This document shows positions 24,900 through 33,187 of a stretch of DNA of 64,000 nucleotides, one piece after another. The notes under the pieces were generated by a model that did no database searches, was not told where the DNA came from, and saw nothing but the letters and a program-made list of their open reading frames with translations. A program made the position numbers and the translations under genes. The number at the start of each line of letters is the position of its first letter. Within the stretch, counting starts at the first letter, position 1. Where the stretch lies: positions 1 to 64,000 of the forward strand of contig JAFDWZ010000001.1 in assembly GCA_018268195.1 (NCBI GenBank). Reading direction: 5' to 3'. Source of the DNA: Bacteroidota bacterium. Its GTDB lineage: Bacteria > Bacteroidota > Bacteroidia > AKYH767-A > OLB10.

Positions 24900-25770
24900 G
24901 TTGCGGAACTATAACTTTTAAGGATGCCGGATGGCAAATAATATTCAATTCGCTGGTGAAGCCTGCCGGCTCACCATCAATGTGTAGCGGTTGTTCAGAA
25001 GATAGTTTCATAGAAATTTTACTATAGCGCAAATAGGTGTAATCAGAAGATGGCATCAGTTTTTTTGAAAACAGGTTAACAGCAAAAGCAATCAGTTTTA
25101 ATCCTTTCAGTTTCTTGCACACCACCACATCAAGCACACCATCACTACACGATGCTACAGGTGCAATCCATGCATTGTTTCCAAACTGCCCTGAATTGGC
25201 TATTGAAATCAGCCATGCCTCATGTTTGTGCCCTTCTATTTGTGCTTCAAACGATTTTGACTTTGCATACTCTCTTAAAATTGTTTTGATATAATTTTTA
25301 AGCCCTCTGTTTTTTCCTTCAGCAAAACGATGTGCTACCAATGCATCAAAACCAACCCCGGCAATGTTAGCAGCAAATAAACCATTCACTGTAAAAGAAT
25401 CAATACTTACGGTTTTCCCATTCGTTAAAAGTGAAAGCGCTTGCTTAGCATTCATAGGTATTTTAAGATGGCGCGCAAGACCATTACCCGATCCTGCTGG
25501 AATAATTGCTAAACAAGTTTCCGTATTTTTCAGAGTTGAAGCAACTTCATTTACAGTGCCGTCACCCCCCACACACATCACAAATTCTACCGACCCATCA
25601 ACTGCATTTTTAGCTATTGATTTTGCATGACCAGCATATTGAGTTTGTTCAAACTGAATATCAAAAAGAGATTTATCAAACCAACGTTCAACTTCCTCCA
25701 CAAAGCGAATGGCATCACCATGCCCTGCTTTGGGATTAAGAATGATGACTATTTTCTTGCGTTTATTCAA
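24889..25770 (-). CDS. DagK/YegS-family lipid kinase
   Basis: 293 residues. N-terminal catalytic domain with ILNPKAGHGDA (~10-20) and the ATP-binding GGDGTVNEVAST (~67-78), then IIPAGSGNGLARHL (~92-105); the C-terminal beta domain has HIDGEPAG (~267). This is the diacylglycerol/sphingosine kinase fold, which phosphorylates a lipid hydroxyl from ATP. Bacteroidota make sphingolipids, so a sphingoid substrate is possible, but the sequence does not decide. It overlaps the LTA-synthase-like gene by 8 bases upstream and SUI1 downstream. Confidence 0.9.
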   Translation of the reverse strand: MNKRKKIVIILNPKAGHGDAIRFVEEVERWFDKSLFDIQFEQTQYAGHAKSIAKNAVDGSVEFVMCVGGDGTVNEVASTLKNTETCLAIIPAGSGNGLARHLKIPMNAKQALSLLTNGKTVSIDSFTVNGLFAANIAGVGFDALVAHRFAEGKNRGLKNYIKTILREYAKSKSFEAQIEGHKHEAWLISIANSGQFGNNAWIAPVASCSDGVLDVVVCKKLKGLKLIAFAVNLFSKKLMPSSDYTYLRYSKISMKLSSEQPLHIDGEPAGFTSELNIICHPASLKVIVPQHVE

Positions 25771-27607
25771 TATCCGTAAGTTTATTTTTAATCATGTCCG
25801 AGTTATAATCGCTCACAATTACTTTGAGCTGGTTCATGAACGATGCGGTGTCCTGAACTTCGGAATTGCGTGATTTAAACTCAGTATCATTCACCAAATC
25901 TGATTTTATGATAGCCTCGGGCGTTATGAGTTGATATAAACCATCTAAATAATTGACAGCCCATTTCCCCTCTGAATTTCTGAAAATACTATTGCCATAA
26001 AATTTGAATTTACGAGGATAATGCAGATAATCCAGAATTGAAGGAACAATATCTGTTTGCTGCGTGGTGTATGAATAAACACCTTTAACAGTACTGTCGG
26101 ACGGCACAAAATATAGAATTGGAATTTCATAAATACCCTGGCGGCTTTGATAGGTTGCATTAAAAGAAGGCCCGGTGTGATCTGCTGTTATTACAAAGAT
26201 GGTATTCATATACCAAGGTTGTTGTTTAGCATAATTAAAAAATCCCTTAAGTGAATAATCGGCATATTCCACAGCCTTATACACCGGCTGACTGCCCCCT
26301 TTTAGGATACGGCTAAGTGAATCGGGAACACTGTAAGGATGATGTGATGACAAAGAAAAGAAGGTGGTTACAAATGGCTGTTGCATTCCATTTATCTGAT
26401 TACAGAAAAATTTGAAGAATGGTTGGTCATAAATTCCCCATGTACCATCATAATCTTTTTCACCATACTCTTTTCTTCCCACATATTCATCATAGCCGGC
26501 CATTTTAGTGAAATTATCAAAACCCATGGTGCCATTGTTTCCACCGTGGAAGAATGACGAATTATAGCCTTGTATTTTTAATAGCGAAGCAATGCTTTGG
26601 ATTTTATTGCCATTATAGGAACTTGAAATGTAGGGTGATGTCATCAATGCCGGCAAACCTGATATAACGGCAGGAATACCTTCAATAGACTTTTTACCAT
26701 TGGCATAGGCATCGGTACATATGAGGCCTTTTCTTATCAACGAATCTAAAAACGGAGTATATCCATTTCCTTCATTAAAGTAACCGATATATTCCTTGCC
26801 GAAGCTTTCCATGATAATGATAACCACATTCATCTGATGGAATGCTGCCGAATCGCTTGTAAAATTTTTTAAGGGATTAAAATATTTTCCGGGATCCTTA
26901 ACAGAAGTTATATTAATCTCGTGCAAATCATCCTTACCTAAAGTTCTAATCACCGTAAAAGAGGAGTTTAATACCGCCCCCACATTGCTTGTTGAAGTAT
27001 ATTGTGCTGCTGATAATATGCTTATTGGTTTAAATTGCAACCCTCCTCTTGCTGTAAGTACCAGCAACAAAATCGTAATTATGGAACCGATTACCGATAT
27101 TTTCCATCCGCGGATTTGATTCAAATGTGACCATATTTTTTTGAATAAGCGATAATTGAACCATATCAAAATAATGAATAGAATCAACAATATCCAATAG
27201 TCACGAATTAGTGACGGTATCATATTAACAAAATCGTCACCCATTGCAGCCATTTTAAAAAAATCGGCAGTAATGCGTTTTTGAGTGAAGGGGTAATAAC
27301 CAGTATCAATGAAATTAAACAAAAAAAACATTGAATTTATAACAACATATAATGTTGTAATTAAATTAGTTAGCAAAACTGATCTAAAGTTAAGCGGCAG
27401 ATTAAATATCAGAAAAAAAATACCATTTGTAAATGCGATAGCAGCTAAATCGAAACGTAAACCTGAAAGGAATACCGTAGAAAAATCTACTGCAGAATGG
27501 AAATTCAGCAATTTAAAGTTAGCAATAATAAAAATCAGTCTTAACAAAAAGTAATTACTGACAGATAAAACCAATAGCCTAAACGTTGCCTGAAGGTTGC
27601 TTTTCAT
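25763..27607 (-). CDS. LTA-synthase-family membrane sulfatase / phosphoglycerol transferase
   Basis: An ATG at 27619 would fall inside the promoter box, so I take ATG 27607 (MKSNLQATFRLLVL; 614 residues). Five transmembrane helices span ~1-200. The extracytoplasmic alkaline-phosphatase/sulfatase domain (~230-540) has IIIMESFGKEY (first metal ligand), NGKKSIEGIPAVISGLP with Ser in the nucleophile position (Thr in LtaS), FFHGGNNGTMGF, and VITADHTGP. Gram-negative members modify membrane glycans or lipids with phosphoglycerol or phosphoethanolamine; the substrate here is unknown. It heads an overlapping run with the lipid kinase and SUI1. Confidence 0.88.
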   Translation of the reverse strand: MKSNLQATFRLLVLSVSNYFLLRLIFIIANFKLLNFHSAVDFSTVFLSGLRFDLAAIAFTNGIFFLIFNLPLNFRSVLLTNLITTLYVVINSMFFLFNFIDTGYYPFTQKRITADFFKMAAMGDDFVNMIPSLIRDYWILLILFIILIWFNYRLFKKIWSHLNQIRGWKISVIGSIITILLLVLTARGGLQFKPISILSAAQYTSTSNVGAVLNSSFTVIRTLGKDDLHEINITSVKDPGKYFNPLKNFTSDSAAFHQMNVVIIIMESFGKEYIGYFNEGNGYTPFLDSLIRKGLICTDAYANGKKSIEGIPAVISGLPALMTSPYISSSYNGNKIQSIASLLKIQGYNSSFFHGGNNGTMGFDNFTKMAGYDEYVGRKEYGEKDYDGTWGIYDQPFFKFFCNQINGMQQPFVTTFFSLSSHHPYSVPDSLSRILKGGSQPVYKAVEYADYSLKGFFNYAKQQPWYMNTIFVITADHTGPSFNATYQSRQGIYEIPILYFVPSDSTVKGVYSYTTQQTDIVPSILDYLHYPRKFKFYGNSIFRNSEGKWAVNYLDGLYQLITPEAIIKSDLVNDTEFKSRNSEVQDTASFMNQLKVIVSDYNSDMIKNKLTDIE

Positions 27608-27616
27608 ACGTAGCTG

Positions 27617-27624
27617 CAAATATA
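27617..27624 (-). promoter_or_regulatory. -7 box TATATTTG of the LTA-synthase-like gene
   Basis: Reverse complement of CAAATATA, 9 bases before ATG 27607. It decides the start codon and implies a very short leader. Confidence 0.55.
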
Positions 27625-27714
27625 GAATTTACTTAAGCCCTGAATGATGGTGATTGAGTTTGGCCAATCAGGAGTTAACCTCCGATTGTTAATATCTATT
27701 ACTAAGCAGACATG

Positions 27715-27744
27715 TTGAAACTGGATAATATTATATTACCTTTG
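27715..27744 (+). promoter_or_regulatory. Bacteroidota promoter: TTG-N19-TACCTTTG
   Basis: A -33 TTG (27715-27717) and -7 TACCTTTG (27737-27744) separated by 19 bases; the best two-part match in the window. It excludes the upstream ATG 27712 as the start of the following lipoprotein gene. Confidence 0.7.
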
Positions 27745-27774
27745 CCCCATAAATCAATTACAAGTAAAATAAAT

Positions 27775-28191
27775 ATGAAAAAATCATTGATTGCTCTCTC
27801 TGTTGCAGGATTATTCCTGGTGAGCGCATGTGGCCCCAGTGCAGAAGAGAAAGCTGCTGAGGCAAAACGCGTACAAGACTCTATTGATGCAGCCAATGCT
27901 GCTGCTGCCGCTGCTGCGAAAGCAACACAAGACTCTATTGCGCTGGTTCAGGAACAAATGGCTGCTGCCGAAAAAGCTAAGCAAGATTCTATTGCTGCAT
28001 TAGAAGAAGCTGCGAAGAACAAAAAAGGTGGAAAACCTGCTCCTAAAAAAGTGGTAGAAGCTCCTAAGAAAGAAGAGCCGAAGAAAGCTCCCGGATCTTT
28101 GAAGGATAAAATTGGTGCTGAATCACAAAATCAAAGTGGAACTCAGGCAGACCCTAATAAGCCTCAAAAGTTGAAAGATAAATTAAAATAA
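27775..28191 (+). CDS. Ala/Lys-rich coiled-coil lipoprotein
   Basis: 138 residues from ATG 27775. The lipobox FLVSAC puts the lipid-modified Cys at 19, followed by GPSAEEKAAEAK. Residues ~22-80 are an Ala-rich coiled coil with three repeats of QDSI (heptad-like, AAAKATQDSIALVQEQ type). The tail is basic and Pro/Lys-rich (GGKPAPKKVVEAPKKEEP) and ends LKDKLK. No known enzymatic domain. It may bridge outer membrane and cell wall in the manner of Lpp-like proteins, which is inference. Expected to be strongly transcribed from its good promoter; a terminator follows. Confidence 0.8.
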   Translation: MKKSLIALSVAGLFLVSACGPSAEEKAAEAKRVQDSIDAANAAAAAAAKATQDSIALVQEQMAAAEKAKQDSIAALEEAAKNKKGGKPAPKKVVEAPKKEEPKKAPGSLKDKIGAESQNQSGTQADPNKPQKLKDKLK

Positions 28192-28210
28192 TCTGTCTTA
28201 AATTTATAAA

Positions 28211-28244
28211 AAAAATGCCTGAAACAAATCAGGCATTTTTTTTT
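28211..28244 (+). terminator. Terminator of the coiled-coil lipoprotein
   Basis: Stem AAAAATGCCTGA/TCAGGCATTTTT, loop AACAAA, then a T-run. Confidence 0.9.
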
Positions 28245-28321
28245 GTCTTATACTTTTGATTATTATCATTAATCGTTCTTAATGACGCGACAAACAATCT
28301 TATTTATATAAGCTGAAATAA

Positions 28322-28355
28322 AAAAAAGGCTGTCTTTTATCAGACAGCCTTTTTT
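28322..28355 (-). terminator. Terminator of the small lipoprotein at 28374 (works both ways)
   Basis: Stem AAGGCTGTCT/AGACAGCCTT with A-run and T-run flanks, loop TTTATC, lying 18 bases past the minus-strand stop. Confidence 0.85.
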
Positions 28356-28373
28356 ATTTAAGCTAACTTTTGA

Positions 28374-28799
28374 TTACTTGTTAGCAGTGATAGTATAAAC
28401 ACAATTTTCTGGCACACTTGCATCATACTCATTAACTGTAAGACTCAATGTGTTGCTGCTTAATGTTCCTGTTCCTGTGTATGTTAAACCATTTAAAGTC
28501 TGATTATCTACGGTGATTGTACTTCCGGAAGCAGTAGCTACAAGTGATAACTGACCACCAATATTTACACTAACTTTCTCATCTCCAGCGGAATTTTCTG
28601 AAATCACAACTGCAGTACCTGCTGCAATAGTACCATTTACTGTTACTCCACAAGTAATTACACCGGTAGTTACAGTATAGTTACCTAAGAATTTTTTACG
28701 ATCAGGATCGCTGTCTTTTTTACAAGCAGTAAAACCAACAGTCATAAGTGCTAATACTGCACCTGTTAAGAGTGTTTTTGATAAATTGAATTTTTTCAT
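28374..28799 (-). CDS. Small secreted lipoprotein of unknown function
   Basis: 141 residues. Signal peptide with lipobox VGFTAC (Cys26), then KKDSDPDRKKFLGNYTVTTG. The remainder is all-beta (alternating T/V/S residues: VVISENSAGDEKVSVNIGG, LTYTGTGTLSSNTLSLTV), with two Cys in the mature part (GVITCGVTV, ENCVYTI) that could pair. It resembles the many short beta-sheet lipoproteins of Bacteroidota; I do not recognise a family. It has its own promoter and terminator. Confidence 0.8.
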   Translation of the reverse strand: MKKFNLSKTLLTGAVLALMTVGFTACKKDSDPDRKKFLGNYTVTTGVITCGVTVNGTIAAGTAVVISENSAGDEKVSVNIGGQLSLVATASGSTITVDNQTLNGLTYTGTGTLSSNTLSLTVNEYDASVPENCVYTITANK

Positions 28800-28830
28800 T
28801 ATGAATTTTTATTTAATTTGTTATTGGGTG

Positions 28831-28838
28831 CAAATATA
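28831..28838 (-). promoter_or_regulatory. -7 box TATATTTG of the small lipoprotein gene
   Basis: Reverse complement of CAAATATA, 31 bases before ATG 28799. Confidence 0.5.
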
Positions 28839-28904
28839 GACAAAATGAATAGAGTATGAAAGTAAAAATTTAAAGTTTTTAACGAAAATTTGTTAATGGC
28901 ATAA

Positions 28905-29130
28905 AAAAGAAAATCACCGCCACGTTGGCGGTGATTTCTAAAAGTATAACCCTAAAACCAAATCTCTTTTTCAAATTGAACAGATGCCGGGCTGCCTTAC
29001 GGGGCAGCCCCCACCTGAAACCAACCTTAAACTGTTTCTTCTGCGGTTCAGGCGATTCAGTTGTAAGCCTTACAGGGCTTATTCCTGAATCAGTTTCTAA
29101 AAACTAACCTAAAACCAAACTATCTTTAAT
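28905..29130 (+). ncRNA. Candidate structured RNA / leader region
   Basis: Between a divergent lipoprotein gene and ribBA, this holds: a perfect 11-bp hairpin (AAATCACCGCC, loop ACGTT, 28911-28937); a GGGCTGCC-TTAC-GGGGCAGCCC hairpin near 28990-29011; a nested stem GATTCAG (29054-29060)/CTGAATC (29085-29091) enclosing AAGCC/GGCTT (29065-29080); and three copies of a CCTAAAACCAA-like block at 28951, ~29015 (variant) and 29108. A 60-codon ORF crosses it but has no signal of coding. It does not match any riboswitch I know. Strand is a guess. Confidence 0.45.
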
Positions 29131-29319
29131 ATCTTTAAGAACAATATGGCTAATTTAACGTGTGTTTTCAGCCAATGGTTACATGATTATAAACGTACAA
29201 TACCGTTGTAAGATTATATGCTATATTACCGGTTCATTCATTCTTAATCAGGTGTAATGCCCACTGAAAATTGCTTTTTAGAGGTGTAAGAAATAAACAA
29301 AACATAACACTTCATGTTG

Positions 29320-29327
29320 TAAATTTG
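29320..29327 (+). promoter_or_regulatory. -7 box TAAATTTG of ribBA
   Basis: Exact TAnnTTTG match, 19 bases before the ribBA ATG. This leaves a leader too short for an FMN riboswitch. Confidence 0.55.
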
Positions 29328-29346
29328 CAAAAACATCGTTATAACA

Positions 29347-30576
29347 ATGAATTCTGACAATAACATACAACTGAACAGTATTGATGAGGCTATTGAAGAA
29401 ATACGTGCAGGCAGAGCTGTAATAGTTGTAGATGATACCGACAGGGAGAACGAAGGTGATTTTATTACTGCCGCTCGCAATGCTACTCCCGAAATGATAA
29501 ACTTTATGGCCAGTCACGGACGAGGGCTCATCTGTGCTACACTTACCGAGCAGCGTTGTAATGAGCTTAATCTGGAGATGATGGTAACCACCAATACTTC
29601 TTCTCATGAAACTCCATTCACGGTTTCTGTTGACTTATTGGGCAATGGATGTACCACAGGAATTTCAGCATCCGACAGGTCAAAAACAATTAAAGCATTA
29701 ATAAACCCAGCAACCAAACCTGAAGACCTTGGTCGTCCCGGACATATTTTCCCACTGAAAAGTAAAAATGGTGGTGTATTGCGCAGAGCCGGACATACAG
29801 AAGCAGGTGTTGACCTGGCTCGCCTGGCAGGATTTGAACCTGCGGGGGTATTGGTTGAGATAATGAATGAAGACGGTACCATGGCAAGGTTGCCTGATTT
29901 AATGAAAATAGCACAGCGTTTCAACCTGAAAATTATTTCTATTGAAGATTTGATTTCTTACCGACTGAAAACTGAAAGTCTGATAAAAAAGGAAGTAGAA
30001 GTGAAACTTCCTACCGAGCACGGAAATTTTGATTTGATTGCTTATCGTCAGATAACTACCGGACAAGAGCACTTAGCACTCATAAAAGGTAAATGGGATA
30101 AAGACGAACCAATATTGGTACGTGTGCATTCATCATGTCTTACTGGCGATATTTTTGGTTCGTGCCGCTGCGATTGCGGCCCACAGTTACACAAAGCAAT
30201 GGAAATGATTGAAGAAGTTGGAAAAGGTGTTATTGTATATATGAATCAGGAAGGAAGAGGAATAGGTTTGCTGAACAAACTGAAAGCCTATAAACTGCAG
30301 GAATCAGGTAAAGATACCGTAGAAGCCAATCAGGAGCTTGGATTTAAACCTGATGAACGCGATTATGGTGTTGGCGCTCAGATTTTGCGCGACCTCGGTG
30401 TTTCAAAAATCAAACTAATGACCAACAACCCAACCAAACGTGCCGGACTCATAGGCTACGGGCTGGAGATTGTTGAAGTAGTTCCTATGGAAATTGCTTC
30501 GAACGAACACAACAGACTTTACCTGCAGACCAAGAGAGATAAAATGGGGCATCTGATTACACAGCACATTAAGTAA
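29347..30576 (+). CDS. ribBA: Bifunctional DHBP synthase / GTP cyclohydrolase II
   Basis: 409 residues. N-terminal RibB (~1-205): [42 protein letters not shown]-terminal RibA (~210-400): Zn-binding [15 protein letters not shown], then [11 protein letters not shown], and a family-typical NNPTKRAGL. RibB makes dihydroxybutanone phosphate from ribulose 5-phosphate and RibA opens GTP, the two entry steps to riboflavin. No other rib genes are near. It is followed 54 bases later by recN on the same strand. Confidence 0.97.
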   Translation: MNSDNNIQLNSIDEAIEEIRAGRAVIVVDDTDRENEGDFITAARNATPEMINFMASHGRGLICATLTEQRCNELNLEMMVTTNTSSHETPFTVSVDLLGNGCTTGISASDRSKTIKALINPATKPEDLGRPGHIFPLKSKNGGVLRRAGHTEAGVDLARLAGFEPAGVLVEIMNEDGTMARLPDLMKIAQRFNLKIISIEDLISYRLKTESLIKKEVEVKLPTEHGNFDLIAYRQITTGQEHLALIKGKWDKDEPILVRVHSSCLTGDIFGSCRCDCGPQLHKAMEMIEEVGKGVIVYMNQEGRGIGLLNKLKAYKLQESGKDTVEANQELGFKPDERDYGVGAQILRDLGVSKIKLMTNNPTKRAGLIGYGLEIVEVVPMEIASNEHNRLYLQTKRDKMGHLITQHIK

Positions 30577-30630
30577 CCTGCTAAAGATTTTATAAACCAT
30601 CATTTTTTCATCCTGAATACGCTCATCTGA

Positions 30631-32286
30631 ATGCTGAAAAAATTACACATCTCCAACTATGTTCTTATTAAAGAACTGGACGTGGATTTTACAAATGGCT
30701 TGAGTATAATTACCGGTGAAACCGGTGCAGGAAAATCCATACTGCTCGGAGCACTCGGTTTGGTATTAGGCGAACGTGCAGATGCTAAAACTCTTTCTGA
30801 TAGAAATAAAAAATGTATTATCGAAGCGGAATTTGATATCAGCGAATATCATCTTCAGAAATTTTTCAATGAAAATGAAATAGATTACGAAGAGCGAACC
30901 ATCATCAGACGAGAAATAAATGCCGAAGGAAAATCAAGAGCATTCATAAACGATACTCCCGTTAACCTTACCCTTTTAAAAACGCTGAGCAGCACCCTGG
31001 TTGATGTTCATTCCCAACATCAGACCCTGACGGTTGGCAATTCATCCTTTCAGTTGAACGTTACCGATGCCCTGGCTGATCACAATGAGTTACTTCATAC
31101 TTACAAGGAGCTTTACAATCAATACCAGCAATTGCAAAAAACACTCAGCACACTTGAAGAAAGAGAACAACAATCATCAGCTGAATATGATTTTATACAA
31201 TTTCAGTATGATGAACTGAATAATGCTGACTTAAAAGACGGAGAACAGGAAACGCTGGAGAAAGAACTGGAAGTACTCACCCATGCTGAAACAATTCTTA
31301 AATCAATAGAAACTGCAAGCCATTTGCTTTCTGAAGACGAACAGAATATAGTCCAGTTGATGAATCAGAGTATTCTACAACTTCAACTGGCAGCAAAATA
31401 TCATCCCGAAACTGAAAATATTCTTAAACGAATGATATCCTGCAACATTGAGCTGAAGGATATTACCTCTGAAATGGACACGGTAAAGGATAGTATTCAT
31501 TTTAGTCCGGAGCGAATAGAAATTATCAATGAACGACTTTCAGTTATTAACCGATTAGAACAAAAGCATCGTTTGAATGATGTAAAACTTCTGATTGAAT
31601 TAAAGGACTCCCTTGAAAGAAAAATTAACGAATATAGTTCGGTGGCTGACGATATTAACCGCATTAAAAATGAAATTTCTGCTTTAGAAGTAAAACTCCG
31701 TGAAGCAGCAACTTTGCTAACAGCAAACCGTAAGGAAGCAGCGAAAAAACTTTCTAAAAGAATACTCAAATTATTAAATGAGGTTGTACTTCCGGATGCA
31801 CGGTTTGAAGTTGAGATGTCGGCACTGAATCAATTCGGCAATTCAGGTATGGATGCCATACGATTTCTGTTTTCGGCCAATAAAGGTGTTCCATTACAGG
31901 AACTTTCCAAAGTGGCTTCTGGTGGCGAAATGTCGAGGCTGATGTTATGTCTGAAAGTTATTCTTGCAGAAGTCACCTCTATGCCTACCATTATTTTTGA
32001 TGAAATAGATACCGGTATATCCGGAGAAACTGCTTTTAAGACAGGAAACCTGGTGCAGGCATTGGCAAAAAAACGTCAGGTGATTGCCATCACTCACCTC
32101 CCACAGATGGCGAGTAAAGGACAAATGCATTACTTCGTGTATAAGCAAACCATTGGAAGCAGTACAGAAACTCGGGTTAAACTACTTTCAAAAGACGAAC
32201 GGATAAAAGAAATTGCTAAAATGTTAAGCGGTGAAGGCATTACCGAAGCAAGTATTGAAAATGCCAAAGATTTATTACTCAATTAA
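30631..32286 (+). CDS. recN: DNA repair protein RecN
   Basis: 551 residues, normal length. SMC-like ATPase: Walker A TGETGAGKSI (~30-39); long coiled coil (~150-370) rich in E/K/L; signature VASGGEMSRLML (~428); Walker B TIIFDEIDTGISG (~450); ITHLPQMAS His-loop (~487). It acts in double-strand-break repair. In many bacteria it is LexA-controlled, but I see no copy of the 19358 operator upstream. Confidence 0.96.
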   Translation: MLKKLHISNYVLIKELDVDFTNGLSIITGETGAGKSILLGALGLVLGERADAKTLSDRNKKCIIEAEFDISEYHLQKFFNENEIDYEERTIIRREINAEGKSRAFINDTPVNLTLLKTLSSTLVDVHSQHQTLTVGNSSFQLNVTDALADHNELLHTYKELYNQYQQLQKTLSTLEEREQQSSAEYDFIQFQYDELNNADLKDGEQETLEKELEVLTHAETILKSIETASHLLSEDEQNIVQLMNQSILQLQLAAKYHPETENILKRMISCNIELKDITSEMDTVKDSIHFSPERIEIINERLSVINRLEQKHRLNDVKLLIELKDSLERKINEYSSVADDINRIKNEISALEVKLREAATLLTANRKEAAKKLSKRILKLLNEVVLPDARFEVEMSALNQFGNSGMDAIRFLFSANKGVPLQELSKVASGGEMSRLMLCLKVILAEVTSMPTIIFDEIDTGISGETAFKTGNLVQALAKKRQVIAITHLPQMASKGQMHYFVYKQTIGSSTETRVKLLSKDERIKEIAKMLSGEGITEASIENAKDLLLN

Positions 32287-32295
32287 AATCAGATT

Positions 32296-32700
32296 ATGGC
32301 TACATCAGAAGTTATTTACTCCGGTGATTTAAGATGCAAATCCACACATTTGTTTTCAGGAAACAGCATTTTCACGGATGCTCCACTGGACAACCAGGGG
32401 CAGGCTGCTTACTTCTCTCCTACCGATTTGTTGGCAACTTCATTAGCCAACTGCATGCTCACCATCATGGGCATTGCAGCACGAACACATCAGTTTAATA
32501 TTGACGGCACCAAAGCTGAAGTAACCAAAATTATGGCATCTGAACCAAGACGCATTGCCGAAATAAAAATTGAACTTTATTTTCCAAAACAAAATTATTC
32601 CGACAAGGAAAAGAAAATCATTGATCATATTGCGCATACCTGCCCTGTGGCATTAAGTCTGCATCCCGATTTAAAACAAACTATAACGCTGCATTTCTGA
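32296..32700 (+). CDS. OsmC/Ohr-family peroxiredoxin-like protein
   Basis: 134 residues. Typical OsmC fold with SPTDLLATSLANCMLTIMGI (first Cys, ~54) and IAHTCPVALSLHP (second Cys, ~117); the pair reduces organic hydroperoxides. Closer to the YhfA/OsmC type than to Ohr by its short length. It lies 9 bases after recN and 1 base before the deaminase, so it is in one operon. Confidence 0.9.
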   Translation: MATSEVIYSGDLRCKSTHLFSGNSIFTDAPLDNQGQAAYFSPTDLLATSLANCMLTIMGIAARTHQFNIDGTKAEVTKIMASEPRRIAEIKIELYFPKQNYSDKEKKIIDHIAHTCPVALSLHPDLKQTITLHF

Positions 32701-32701
32701 T

Positions 32702-33175
32702 ATGAGCAAACAAAAAGAATTTATGACCGAAGCGGTAGAACTTTCCAGAAAAGCTATCGAACAAAATGAAGGCGGTCCATTTGGATGCGTAGTGGTTAAA
32801 GATGGAAAAATAATTGCTCGTGGCAATAATAAAGTTACTTCTTCCAACGACCCTACAGCACATGCTGAAGTGGTAGCCATTCGCGAAGCATGTAAAAACC
32901 TGGATACTTTTCAGCTTACAGGCTGTGAAATTTATACTTCGTGCGAACCATGCCCCATGTGCCTGGGTGCCATCTACTGGGCACGGCCTGATGTGGTTTA
33001 CTTTGCCAATACACGGAAAGACGCTGCCGATATTGGGTTTGATGATGCTTTTATTTACGAAGAAATTCCCGTTGACCCATCAGCACGTAAACTTAAAATG
33101 GTTCATCTGCATGATGATGCTGCAGCGGAAATTTTTAAAGCATGGAAAGATAAAACGGATAAAATAGAATATTAA
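32702..33175 (+). CDS. Guanine deaminase-like zinc deaminase
   Basis: 157 residues. Cytidine-deaminase fold: THAEV-type motif PTAHAEVVAIREA (~52-64; His ligand and catalytic Glu) and EPCPMCLGAIYWA (~81-93; two Cys ligands). The C-terminal part with ANTRKDAADIGFDD and the final basic tail fits the Bacillus GuaD type (guanine to xanthine) better than TadA, which acts on tRNA. Assignment to GuaD is from resemblance only. Confidence 0.85.
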   Translation: MSKQKEFMTEAVELSRKAIEQNEGGPFGCVVVKDGKIIARGNNKVTSSNDPTAHAEVVAIREACKNLDTFQLTGCEIYTSCEPCPMCLGAIYWARPDVVYFANTRKDAADIGFDDAFIYEEIPVDPSARKLKMVHLHDDAAAEIFKAWKDKTDKIEY

Positions 33176-33187
33176 ACATTGCAGTTC

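Noticed and set aside
28925-29107. 60-codon frame in the structured intergenic region
   Set aside because: Interrupted by hairpins, no domain. Kept only as an alternative to the RNA interpretation.
29131-29346. FMN riboswitch in front of ribBA
   Set aside because: No recognisable RFN element, and the promoter box at 29320 leaves only a short leader.
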